From contig NZ_CP041405.1 in assembly GCF_007066085.1 (NCBI RefSeq), positions 1,736,001 through 1,800,000 of the forward strand: a stretch of DNA of 64,000 nucleotides, given 5' to 3'. The translations under genes were made by a program, and so were the position numbers. This document shows positions 27,606-37,183 of the stretch, piece after piece; positions within the stretch are counted from its first letter, which is position 1, and each line of letters starts with the position of its first letter. This DNA is from Paenibacillus thiaminolyticus (GTDB taxonomy: Bacteria; Bacillota; Bacilli; Paenibacillales; Paenibacillaceae). The notes under the pieces are model-generated. The model was not told where the DNA came from and did not search any database. It worked only from the letters and a program-made list of their open reading frames with translations.

Positions 27606-30600
27606 TTATCCGATCGGCCCCAGCTCCACAATGCGCACATCCGCCGCCTCATCCCGGAACGCCTTCGCCAGATGCGGATGGCAGGTCGTCATCACGATCT
27701 GATGAGACGATGAGAGCCGATGCAGCTCTTGTACGGCTAGCCCCAGCCTCCTGCGGTCATAATTGACGAGGATGTCATCCAGAATCAGAGGAAGAGTCGC
27801 CTTAGGGGACAATTCTTCCGCCAGGGCGAAGCGCATCGCCAGATATAGCTGCTCCGCCGTTCCGCGGCTCAGCAGGGAACTGTCGATCATGCGCCCGTCC
27901 GCCCGTTCCACCTCCAGCCGCTTCGTGCCGTACGGCGCCGTCACCCGCACATACCTTCCTTCGGTCATCGCCCGCAGATGAGCCGCCGCCCGCTTCAGCA
28001 CCTCCGGTTGCTTCTCTTGCTCGTAGAGCCGCCTCGTCCGCTGGATCAGCGTTCGGGCCAGCGCCAGCACCGCATAGCGGGACGCCTGCTCGTCGAGCTT
28101 CGCTTCGTTCATCGCCGCCTCGTGATGATGCGCCGCTCCCTCGACCTCGGCAGTCAGCCGCTCATGCTCTTCCCTCAACCGCCCGCGCTGCTCCTCGCCT
28201 TCGCTGATGCGCGCATCCCACCGCTCCAGCTCCGCTTGCAATTCAGCGGCGCGCCGCTCCAGTTCGGCTCCATCATAGCCGGTCAGCAGTTCCTCCAGCG
28301 GAGCCCACTGCTCCGGACTTCCGCCGCGGTACACGATCGCCTCGCTCTCCTGCAGCGTCCGCTCCCACTCCTGCCGGCGGGCTTCGGCATTCATCCGCAG
28401 GATGAACTCCGCGTCCTCCTTCGCGCCCGCTTCCGCCAGCAGCCGTTCCTTCCGCTTGCGGGCGTCCTCCGCTTCCCGGGCCGCAGCTTGACATGACTCG
28501 GCGGCCGCTTCATGCTGCTCTAAGCCGCGCTCATATTCCTGCTGCCGCTTCTCTTCGGCCTCCAGCCGTTCCAGCAGCCGATACAGCTCCCCGATGGAAG
28601 AGAAGCCCTGGCGTCCCGCCGCTTCGTCCGGGAGGCCACCCGCCGAATCCGTCCCCTCCGCTTCCCGGCGCTCGGCCGCCGCGGCCGCTTCGCCGTCTCC
28701 TTCGGCAGCTCCCCAGGCCGCCTTCAGCAGCCGGGCGCACTCCTGCTCGACCTCCTCGATCTGCCGCCGCAGACGGGAGGCTCGCTCCAGCAGCCGTTCC
28801 CGGTGGCTCTCCATATCGAGCGCCTGCTCCACACGGCGGAGATGCTCCAGCGCGCCGGCAGGGCTGAGCGACTCTGGCAGTTCACGCGCCCTCAGCCAGC
28901 CGCGCCAGCGCCCGGCAGCCTCCCTCTCCGCCGCCATGGCCGTCTCGGCTTCATCCGCCAACGCATCGGCCCGCCGCCCGGCGGCAGCGGCGCCCTCGGC
29001 CGCATGCCGGGCGCGATCGGCCAGCTGGGCCTGGTCGCGCGCCCACTCGGCCGTATCGGCCAGCACCTGCGCCAGCGCCTGCTGCTCCGCATCGTCAGGC
29101 AACGCCGCGCCGCAGCTGCCGGGCCAGAGCGGGCCAAGCAGCCCCCGCAGCGCTTCGGCTTGCAGCACGGCCATGCGTTCGGCCGCGCTGCCCTCGTCCG
29201 CGGGGCCTCCAGCCCCAGCCTGGCCCGCGTGCCCGCTGCGGCCGGCATACGCCCACGCAAGCGTCCTGGCGAGGCCGACGGCCGCCACCGCCCCGGCGGC
29301 CAGCCATTGGCCCGCCGCGAAGCCGAGCAGCGCGGCCAGCAGCAGCGCGCCGCCGCCGAAGGCGTACGCGCCGGCCGCGGCCGGGCTGCGGCGCTCCCCG
29401 GCGGCCCGAGCCGCCCGGCCCTCCCGGCCGGTTGGCCGCGCCGGAGCCAGAGCCTGCCGCGACGCGAGCGCATCCTGCAGCGCCTGGCCGCGGCGCACGG
29501 CCTCCTCGGCCTGGGCCGGCGTCGGCGCGAAGCCGGTGCCGCGCACGCCGGCCGCCATATGCCGCGCGAGCGCGCTCCGCTTCGCGGCGTTCGGCCTCAG
29601 CCGCGTCCGCCTCGCGGTCCGCCCGCTGGGCCGCGTCGGCGGCCTGGGCCCGCGCCCGGCTCAAGGCATCGGCCTCCGTCTGCGCGGCCCGGACCTGCTC
29701 GGCCTGCGTGAAGCTCGCGTCGCAGGCAAGCAGCCGCTCCGGCGTCCAGCCGGAATCCGTCTGGCGGGCCAGGCGGCGCAGCTCCGCCGCAAGCCGCGCG
29801 GTTTCCGTCTCGGTCTCGGCCGCCGTCTCCTGCCAGTGGCGGATCGCATCCGCCTGCCGGGCCAAGCGGCGAGCCTCGGGCGCGAGCGCCAGCAGCGCCC
29901 CCTGCGGGCGCAGCGCGGCGAGCCGCCGTTCCCACGCGGACCGCTGCTCCTCCGCGCGGGCGAGCGCCGCCTCCGCCTCTCCCAGCCGGCGCTCGTTCGC
30001 CTCCCAGCGCGCGGCGGCGTCGGGCGGCCAATCCGCGAGCGGCGGCAGTCCCGCCAGCGCTTCGCGGGCCGCGACGAGGCGCACCCACGTCTCGCTGACA
30101 TGGGCGGCGCGCTCCGTCATGGCCAGCGCCTCGCGGACGGAGCGGCGCGCGGCGGCAGCCGCATCAAGCCCGGCGTCCGCTTCCGCCAGCCGCGCTTCCA
30201 CGTCAGCGAGCCGCCCCGCCTGCGCCTGGCCTTCCCGCCGCGCCCGGTTCGCCCGTTCCAGCGCCTGCAGCGTATGCGCCAGGTCCTGCGCGCGGCCGCG
30301 CGGCTTATACAGCTTGTCCGCCTCTTGCTGCAGCCACCGTTCCGCCTCGGCGACCTGACGGCCGCCCCCGAGGCCGGTGTCGTACAGGAAGGCGCCGACC
30401 TCGTCCCCCTGGAGCGCCTGCAGCTCATGGAGCTCGTCCAGCGTAATCGCGAACAGACGCCGGAACAGCTCCCCGTTCAGTCCGCCCAGCAGCTCCGTCT
30501 CCAGCGCGGACTGGGTCATCCGGTCCAGGCGCCCGTCAGCCCCCCGGCGGTGGATGACTGTCTGCACGCTGCCGTTCCGCTCCAGGCGCTCGATCCGCCA

Positions 30601-30858
30601 TTCCTGTCCCTGATCGTCCTCCACGGCGAGCCGCCCGCCGTAGACGCCGCCTTCCGCAGGCTCGTAGCGGCCGGCCGCGCCGCCGCGCTTCGGGAAGCCG
30701 TACAGCATTCCCCGCAGGAAGGCGGCAATCGTGCTTTTCCCCGCCTCATTCGGGCCGAGCAGCAGCGTAATGCCGCCGGGCTTCCCCGGCTCGCCCAGAT
30801 CGAGCTCCAGATCGCGCAGCTCGCCGAAGCCGTTCACATACAGATGCAGCAGCCTCAT
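27606..30858 (-). pseudogene. yhaN: YhaN-like SbcC/Rad50-type ATPase, frameshifted near 29.56 kb
   Basis: Two overlapping minus-strand frames together encode about 1080 residues. The N-terminal part starts MRLLHLYVNGFGEL and has a Walker A motif GPNEAGKSTIAAF. Long coiled coils follow. A membrane-like hydrophobic pair lies near the middle (GALLLAALLGFAAGQWLAAG). The C-terminal part has LSRGTAEQLYLAMRFAL (signature) and LPLILDDILVNYD (Walker B). The frame changes at about 29545-29575 in a very GC-rich run (GCGCGCTCGCGCGG), equal to one extra base. Its start overlaps yhaO by 4 bp. With YhaO it would form an SbcCD-like nuclease complex. A sequencing error is quite possible. Confidence 0.8.
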
Positions 30859-32189
30859 GATGCGCTCCCTCCTTCATGCAGCGCTTCGAGCGACAGCAGC
30901 ATCGCTTCCTGCAGCCAGTCCGCGGCCGCCTCTTCCGGCTGATCGGCCAGCCATTGGCGAAGCCGGGGCTGCGCCTCGAAGGCCCGAAGCGCTTCAGCCA
31001 GCAGTTCATCCCGCAGGGCGCTGTCCTGTCTGCCCCGGTCCGCCAGCCGGACCAGATCGCCGAGGAAGCTGTCCGACTCCATCCAGACGCCAGGATCCAG
31101 ATCAGGGCGGCACCGCATGCGAACCTCGGCGATCCATATCCCGTCACTCGAACCGGAACGCTCCATCCGTTCCAGCTCCTGCTCGTTGGCCGGAGCCGCC
31201 CATTGCTGCTCCAGCGATTGGCGCTGCAGCTCGCGGTAGAGCGCCGTGCGCCCGACGAGCGTAAGGCGCGCGAAGACGAGGCGGCTGCCGCTCTGCTGGC
31301 GCAGTCCGGCCAGCGCCGCGTCCAGCCGTTCCATCACCTGCTGCATATCGGCCAGATCCGCGATATCGACGGCCTCATCGCACCAGCGGACTTGATCGAG
31401 CGGCTCGAAGCGCAGCGACACATGACGGCGCTCGTCCACCTCGACGACGTAAGCGCCCTTCGCACCCGTCTCCTTGACATGCCGTCCCTGCGTATTGCCG
31501 GGATAGACGATGTATGGAGAGGCATGAAGCACTTCCCGCAGATGAATATGGCCGAGCGCCCAATAATCGTACCCGGCGGCAATAAGCTCCCGCTTGGAGC
31601 AGGGCGCATACGGATCATGGCCCGGCCGCCCGTCGACCGTCCCATGGAGCATGCCGATGCGGAACAAGCGCGCCCGCTCCGGCAAGCTGTCCGCCTCTGC
31701 AGCGGCCAGCGCCTTCTCCGGCTCGGACGGATAACGCGCGGCCAGATTATCCCTTACTGCGGACTCGCCGTAGGACATCCCGGCGATCACCGCCAGCGGC
31801 GTCCCGTCGGCGCCTCTGGCCAAGGCCGTGCCGGGCGCGCCTGTGCCGAAGACGGTCACATTGTCCGGCCATGACCACTGCACCCCTTCATGCAGCGGAT
31901 CGTGATTGCCGTGAATCAGATAGACCCCAATCCGGTGCGCCGCCAGCTGTTCCATTCCCCGCTGGAGACGCCACTGAGCCTTGAGCGACCGATCCTTGCC
32001 GTCATACAGGTCGCCGCTGACGACGACGAATGCGGCCTGCTCCCGCACCGCCAGTTCCACGAGCGCGTCCCACGCGGCGAAAGTCGATTCGACGGCGCGC
32101 GAGCGCAGCGAAGCCGGCAGCTCCTTCAAGCCCCGGAACGGGCTATCCACATGCAGGTCTGCCGCATGTATGAACCGAAACGCATTCAA
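30855..32189 (-). CDS. yhaO: YhaO-like DNA repair metallophosphoesterase (SbcD-like)
   Basis: A 444-residue protein starting at TTG 32189 behind GGAGAGAGG. Calcineurin-like motifs are FIHAADLHVDSPF, VVSGDLYDG, IHGNHDP and GHIHLRE with its His pair. These bind two metals for nuclease action. The C-terminal part is mostly helical. It overlaps the ATPase gene, as in other Firmicutes. Repair of double-strand breaks or DNA ends is likely. Confidence 0.88.
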   Translation of the reverse strand: MNAFRFIHAADLHVDSPFRGLKELPASLRSRAVESTFAAWDALVELAVREQAAFVVVSGDLYDGKDRSLKAQWRLQRGMEQLAAHRIGVYLIHGNHDPLHEGVQWSWPDNVTVFGTGAPGTALARGADGTPLAVIAGMSYGESAVRDNLAARYPSEPEKALAAAEADSLPERARLFRIGMLHGTVDGRPGHDPYAPCSKRELIAAGYDYWALGHIHLREVLHASPYIVYPGNTQGRHVKETGAKGAYVVEVDERRHVSLRFEPLDQVRWCDEAVDIADLADMQQVMERLDAALAGLRQQSGSRLVFARLTLVGRTALYRELQRQSLEQQWAAPANEQELERMERSGSSDGIWIAEVRMRCRPDLDPGVWMESDSFLGDLVRLADRGRQDSALRDELLAEALRAFEAQPRLRQWLADQPEEAAADWLQEAMLLSLEALHEGGSAS

Positions 32190-32215
32190 CTTCCTCTCTC
32201 CTCTCCTGTTCGTGC

Positions 32216-32249
32216 GCGAACGCCCGACAGATGGCCGCCGGGCGTTCGC
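32216..32249 (-). terminator. Hairpin between the glycosyltransferase and yhaO
   Basis: GCGAACGCCCG (32216-32226) and CGGGCGTTCGC (32239-32249) form an 11-bp perfect stem. No T-run follows, so termination is uncertain. Confidence 0.4.
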
Positions 32250-32281
32250 ATAGCTGGCTGGGCATTCTCCGGACGGCGAAG

Positions 32282-33420
32282 TCAATCCGCCTTGACGCGG
32301 AAGCGTAGATAGATCCGCTTCAGATCGTTCACGACGCCGCTCAGCGAGTAATCCTGCTTCGCCTTCGTCCAGGCCGTACGGGACAGTTCATAGCGGAACG
32401 CCGGGTCCGACATGACCCGTTCCAGCGCCGCGGCGAGCGCGTCCGGATCGTCGACAGGCACGAGCAGCCCGTTCACGCCGTCGATGATCTGCTCGGCGAT
32501 GCCGCCGACATTCGTTCCCACCAGGGCGAGTCCGCATAGCGCCGCCTCCGCGAACACCGAGCCGAACGCCTCCGCCCGGGACGGCAGCACGAAGATGTCC
32601 GAGAAGGGCATGAACTCCTCCGGATGGAGCATATAGCCATAAAATATCGTCTCTTCATAAATGCCCAGCTCCTGAGCCAATTGCTCCAACTCCTCGCGGA
32701 TCGGACCGTCGCCGATGATGTGGAGCACATAAGGACGGCCGCGCCGCTTCAGCTCGGCGCAAGCCCGGAGCAGCACGTCAAGCCCCTTCGCCGGGACGAG
32801 GCGGCATACGACAATGAGCTGGGGCACTTCATTCTCATGGGCAATTGGCCGGAACCTCTTCTCGTCGAAGCCGTTCGGCAGCACCTCGATCCGCTCCGGT
32901 CGAGCGACGTAAGGCGCCAGGTCATGCCGGAACGAATTCGATACCGTCATCATCAGATCGACATGCGCTTCCAGTTCCCCGTACAGGGAGGTCAAGAAGC
33001 GGAATTCCGGTCCGTCCGGCTCGATTTTTCCGTTCAGAAGCAGCTCCCGCTCATAGCTGGAGTGAACCGTCAGAACGACCGGCGTCTCGGGGAAGAGCCG
33101 CTTCATCACCCAGCCGGCAATCGGATGATGGGCATGGATGAGATCATAGGAAGCGGTGATTCGCCGTCTCGTCCACCATATGTAATCGCGGATCGTCTGC
33201 ATATATTTGACGACGAGACGATCGGAGAATCGCCGTATGCGGTCCAGTCGAAGGTCGCAAACGCGATCTCCTCCTGCCCTTTGCCCCGCAGCCGCTTGGG
33301 CAGCGAGAACAGCTCCATCTCCCAGCGGGGGAGCTGGAACCGGTCTTGTATATAGGGAACCATGGAGGACACGCCTCCCGGCTGTTCCGGCGGGAAGAAC
33401 AACGCCTGCAATATTTTCAT
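32282..33420 (-). pseudogene. Glycosyltransferase family 4, frameshifted near 33.22 kb
   Basis: The ATG at 33420 (AAGGAGG) begins MKILQALFFPPEQPGGVSSM, a GT4 N-terminus. The frame breaks near 33215-33235 and continues in another frame at VVKYMQTIRDYIWW, then HAHHPIAGWVMKRL, VVCRLVPAKGLDVLL and PSRAEAFGSVFAEAALCG with the E-x7-E pair. Together they make about 380 residues. The frame change is one base. Function would be transfer of a sugar from a nucleotide donor; the acceptor is unknown. It may be intact in reality. Confidence 0.8.
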
Positions 33421-33505
33421 GCCAGCCTCCTTCATGTTGCTTTCGCTTTTCGATGTCTACCATTTATGATATATTAGAACATATGTTTCAGTAAAGACTA
33501 CGCAA

Positions 33506-34705
33506 ATGGAGCTATCGATTGCGATGAATCGGCTTTTTACCCCAGAGTTCTCCGGCAGCACCGCCGTCGCGGTGACGTCGGCGTGTATGATGTATATTGT
33601 GTTCATTATGCTCTTGATGACCGTGCGCCTCTATTCCAGGCAGCGTTCCGGAGCCTATATTCTATTCATCGCCGCCTTGCTTCTCATCGCGTTCGAGCGG
33701 ACATTGGATCTTACCGATTATGATTGGTTTCCCGGATGGTTCGACCAGTATGGCATAGGAAGAACCGCTCTGCAAGCGTTTTCTTTTTTGCTGATGAATC
33801 TGGCGGTGCTGCGGCTGTACAAGCGCAGCAACCGGAGAATGCGTGTGTACGTGCTGGCCGCTCTGCTGCTGCTGGCGGGCGCCGCCGCCCTGTCCCTCAT
33901 CCTGGCGGAGCAGTATGGAATGTCCGCCAAGCCGACATGGCCGCTGATAGTCTATCATATGACGTTCACCGTATTCTGTTATTTCTGGATTGGCCCGCGG
34001 GCGGGACAGCGGGTGAAGTACGCGTTCACCCTGCTCGTCCATTTTTTGATGAACCTGTCGTCCGCCGTTAACTCGATTTATTTCGGCGGAATGAACACGC
34101 TCCTGTTCTACTTGGAACACGGGCTTCCGCTCGTTTATTTCACGCTCATGTTCTTCATTTTGTTCGAGCGCGTGGTCGAGCATCTTCAGCGGACGTACCG
34201 CTCCTCGATTACCGACGGGCTGACCCAACTGTACAATCGCCGCTACCTCTTCAAGGCGATGCAGAGCTATGTGCAGAAGGAGGCCGCCGTTTCGCTTATT
34301 TTTTGCGACATCGACAATTTCAAGCGCTTGAACGATACGCAGGGGCATGACAAGGCGGATGATGAGCTGAAGCTGGTCTCCGCGATCATTCGGGAGGAAG
34401 TCGAAGAAGCCGGCATCCCGGGACGCTTCGGCGGCGAGGAGCTGGTGGCGTTGATCGTCAATCCCCATGCCCGCGTGGAGCAGTTCGCCGAGAATATCCG
34501 CCGGAGAGTGGAGGCAGAGACAAGCGTTACCGTCAGCGTCGGCCACAGCACGCTGCGCAGCGGGATGACTCCCGAGGAGCTAGTAAGAGAAGCCGATCAG
34601 GCGATGTACCACTCGAAGACGACAGGCAAGAATCGAGTTACCGATTATGAGACGATTGGCAGCCCCCGACAGCGCAAGCGCGCTTCCGCGGGCGGCGGCC
34701 GTTGA
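33506..34705 (+). CDS. Membrane-bound GGDEF diguanylate cyclase
   Basis: A 399-residue protein with about seven helices (20-225) and a C-terminal GGDEF domain starting SSITDGLTQLYNRRYLF. The active-site loop is FGGEEL (about 308-313), an active variant of GGDEF, and DIDNFKRLND supplies the metal Asp. There is no RxxD I-site at the usual place. The start is not firm: ATG 33506 lacks a clear ribosome site, and ATG 33524 has GGAG 12 bp upstream. A bidirectional terminator follows. Confidence 0.88.
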   Translation: MELSIAMNRLFTPEFSGSTAVAVTSACMMYIVFIMLLMTVRLYSRQRSGAYILFIAALLLIAFERTLDLTDYDWFPGWFDQYGIGRTALQAFSFLLMNLAVLRLYKRSNRRMRVYVLAALLLLAGAAALSLILAEQYGMSAKPTWPLIVYHMTFTVFCYFWIGPRAGQRVKYAFTLLVHFLMNLSSAVNSIYFGGMNTLLFYLEHGLPLVYFTLMFFILFERVVEHLQRTYRSSITDGLTQLYNRRYLFKAMQSYVQKEAAVSLIFCDIDNFKRLNDTQGHDKADDELKLVSAIIREEVEEAGIPGRFGGEELVALIVNPHARVEQFAENIRRRVEAETSVTVSVGHSTLRSGMTPEELVREADQAMYHSKTTGKNRVTDYETIGSPRQRKRASAGGGR

Positions 34706-34710
34706 ACAGA

Positions 34711-34746
34711 AGCGCCCCTGCCGGAACGGATTCCGGCAGGGGCGCT
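34711..34746. terminator. Bidirectional terminator
   Basis: AGCGCCCCTGCCGGAA (34711-34726) and its complement (34731-34746) form a 16-bp stem with a CGGA loop between the convergent GGDEF and ABC permease genes. Confidence 0.82.
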
Positions 34747-34755
34747 GTTCATCAC

Positions 34756-35514
34756 TTACTGCACATCGCGCTTCTGGAAGACGAAGAACGAGATGGCGAG
34801 CAGCACGGCAAAATAGATCGCGTACATCATAAGGCTGAAGCCTAACGTCGCCCCCTCATATGGTAATTGGCCTTCTCCGAAATAAGGCCCCCAGTTCAAA
34901 TGCGGGAATACCAGCCATTTGTACCATACCTTCTGATGGAGCATCATTGTGACGGTTCCGGCAAGCATCTGGAAAATGATCGGCAGCGCGATGGACAAGC
35001 CCAGACTTCGGGTCAGCACCGCAATCATGAATGCCAGCGTCAGCTGAAAAGCAGCATCCGAGTAACCAAGAAAGAGCGCCACGACCGAATCCATCAAAGA
35101 AGCGTCCTCGGCGGACAGATTGAACAGCGCCGCGCCGATACCCAATCCAAGCAGCAAAATAATCATATAGGCCGCAAACAGCACGAGGAGTGCATTCACC
35201 CATTTCGAAGCCAGGACAAGCGCGCGGCTCGCCGGCCGGATTAACAATTGCTTGATCGTGCCGTCCTTGAATTCGTCCGTAATGGTCTGCGCCGCGACGA
35301 TGATGATGAAGATCGTGGTCAGCGGCCGGGCGATGAACACAAATGTATCGGCAAATCCCAAATAAGGCATGGCTCCGTCCTTGAACACGAAAAACCGGGT
35401 GACAACGCCGAGCAGCACCGCCATCAACGCAAGAAAAATATAATAATACGGGGCTTGCCGCTTGCTGTTCGTCTTCATCCATTCATTCTGGACGAGCGAG
35501 AAAAAGTAACTCAT
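34756..35514 (-). CDS. ABC-2 type transporter permease
   Basis: A 252-residue permease with six helices, resembling bacitracin/lantibiotic-type and NatB-like ABC-2 subunits. It includes TITDEFKDGTIKQLLIRPASR between helices 2 and 3. It overlaps the ATPase gene by 4 bp. Substrate unknown; drug or peptide export is common for such pairs. Confidence 0.88.
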   Translation of the reverse strand: MSYFFSLVQNEWMKTNSKRQAPYYYIFLALMAVLLGVVTRFFVFKDGAMPYLGFADTFVFIARPLTTIFIIIVAAQTITDEFKDGTIKQLLIRPASRALVLASKWVNALLVLFAAYMIILLLGLGIGAALFNLSAEDASLMDSVVALFLGYSDAAFQLTLAFMIAVLTRSLGLSIALPIIFQMLAGTVTMMLHQKVWYKWLVFPHLNWGPYFGEGQLPYEGATLGFSLMMYAIYFAVLLAISFFVFQKRDVQ

Positions 35515-36452
35515 TCGATCCGGCCTCCTTTCGTCATCGTCAGGAAGGTATCTTCCAGCGTCGGCGCCGAGGTCCGGACCTCATAGATCGCGATGCCCGC
35601 GTGGACCAGCTTCTCGACGACCTTCGGAATCTCGTTCCGCATCAGATTCACCGTGATGCCGGAACGCGCTTCGTCCCGGGCTGCTTGCCAATCGGCCGCA
35701 GCGAGCGTCTGCAGCGCTTCATCGGCCCGGTCCACCTCCAGATAGATCGTCGCCGACTGCGCTTCCGCCACGTCTGCGGACGGATTCAGCTCCCGCTCCC
35801 CGACGAATTTGCCGTTCTGGATGATGACGACCCGATCGCACATCAATTCGATTTCCGAGAGCAGATGGCTCGACACGAGAATCGAGATTTTCTCCTCGCG
35901 CGCCAAGCGCCGCAAATAGTCGCGCAGCTGCCGGATGCCGGCCGGATCGAGTCCGTTCGTCGGCTCGTCCAATATCAGAATCGAAGGATCGTGAAGCAGG
36001 GCCTGTGCGATGCCGAGCCGCTGCCGCATCCCTAGCGAGTAGTTCTTCACCTTTTTGTCTATCGCATTTTCGAGCTCAACGAGCCGCACGATTTCCTCGA
36101 TCCGCTCCTCGCTGATCGACTTGCCGCTCAAACGGGCGAAATGAAGCAGATTTTTGCGTCCGCTCATAAATTTGTACAACTCCGGATTTTCGACGACCGC
36201 CCCGACATGAGTCATCGCTTTGGCCCGGTCGGTCCGAATGTCATGACCCTCAATCCGGATTCGTCCCGACGTCATGGACATCAGCCCGACGATCATGCGG
36301 ATCGTCGTCGTCTTCCCTGCCCCGTTTGGGCCGAGGAAGCCATAGACTTCCCCGCGCCGCACGCGGAACGACAAATTATCGATAATCGTTTTCCCCCGAA
36401 TTTTCTTCGTCACGCCTTCCAATTCTACAACGGTATCATCGGTGGCTTGCAT
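35511..36452 (-). CDS. ABC transporter ATP-binding protein
   Basis: A 313-residue ATPase with Walker A GPNGAGKTT, signature YSLGMRQRLGIAQAL, Walker B ILILDEPTNGLDP and switch SSHLLSE. The C-terminal extension (about 220-313) resembles the regulatory tail of BcrA-type subunits. It is translationally coupled to the permease. Confidence 0.92.
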   Translation of the reverse strand: MQATDDTVVELEGVTKKIRGKTIIDNLSFRVRRGEVYGFLGPNGAGKTTTIRMIVGLMSMTSGRIRIEGHDIRTDRAKAMTHVGAVVENPELYKFMSGRKNLLHFARLSGKSISEERIEEIVRLVELENAIDKKVKNYSLGMRQRLGIAQALLHDPSILILDEPTNGLDPAGIRQLRDYLRRLAREEKISILVSSHLLSEIELMCDRVVIIQNGKFVGERELNPSADVAEAQSATIYLEVDRADEALQTLAAADWQAARDEARSGITVNLMRNEIPKVVEKLVHAGIAIYEVRTSAPTLEDTFLTMTKGGRIE

Positions 36453-36832
36453 CGAATCTCACTCCTTCCAGAATACAGCTGCTCATGTTGCTGTATCTCT
36501 CTGACTTACTTTACCGGATTCTTCCCTTCATTCCAACTGCGGGGATCCACATTGCCGCGGCTGGCGATCGGACCCGACATCTATTTGGTACGCAACATCG
36601 GCCAACTCGTTTCGCTTGTGTCCAAATTCCTTCGGTTTGCTGGCCTCCTTTTTTACCCGGCGGCCCGTTTGGATCCAATCGTTACGCGGATGCTTTCCTA
36701 TGCTGCGGGGCTCATCTTCAGCGGCCAAAAGATGCCTGTCTAACATTGAATCACACGCTTCGGTTATAGTAAAATTATAACGGCTTAGACGATCATGAAT
36801 CTGCACCGAGTATACCACGCAAAGGTGGAAGC
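36453..36832. other. Intergenic region without recognised gene
   Basis: I see no convincing gene in this stretch. A possible promoter lies at 36746-36775 (TTGAAT, 18 bp, TAAAAT) ahead of the small membrane protein gene. Hydrophobic coding-like stretches in the plus frames have no start or family. Confidence 0.4.
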
Positions 36833-37015
36833 ATGGATATGTTCGGATGGATGTATGCCTTTTTGGCTGGCTTGCTATTTTTAACGGCGGGGATCATTGC
36901 TTCCTTCCCTCCTCCCAAATTGCCCTGGTTTTTCAGAATCATGATTTTATGTATTGGAATCGCCTTTGTTTTTTATTCCATAATGAGCATCCTTGACCTT
37001 ATTTTCATTTTTTAA
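36833..37015 (+). CDS. Small two-helix membrane protein
   Basis: A 60-residue protein starting MDMFGWMYAFLAGLLFLTAG, with two hydrophobic segments (about 5-22 and 34-58) and a FPPPKLPWF linker. Ribosome site AAAGGTGG. No family is recognised. Confidence 0.7.
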   Translation: MDMFGWMYAFLAGLLFLTAGIIASFPPPKLPWFFRIMILCIGIAFVFYSIMSILDLIFIF

Positions 37016-37183
37016 GGTTCTGCACCATGTTATGACCGTACGCCGGATTCCGGCTCGCCGTTCAGGGCAAGCTACATGAGAAAGCGCAGATTACCGCTCG
37101 TTCTCTTACCGGGAATCAGCGGCTTTTTTCTTGCCTGGGATGACGGTGGCATGGCCCATTTTATCACACAAGGAGTTAATGCG

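Noticed and set aside
28594-30942. Very long plus-strand open frame (about 780 codons) opposite yhaN
   Set aside because: It is Ala/Arg/Ser-rich with no domain or ribosome site and mirrors a clear ATPase gene; very high GC removes stops from other frames.
36141-36743. Plus-strand frame running into the 36.5-36.7 kb gap
   Set aside because: Most of it lies opposite the ABC ATPase gene; the remaining tail has no recognised family or start.
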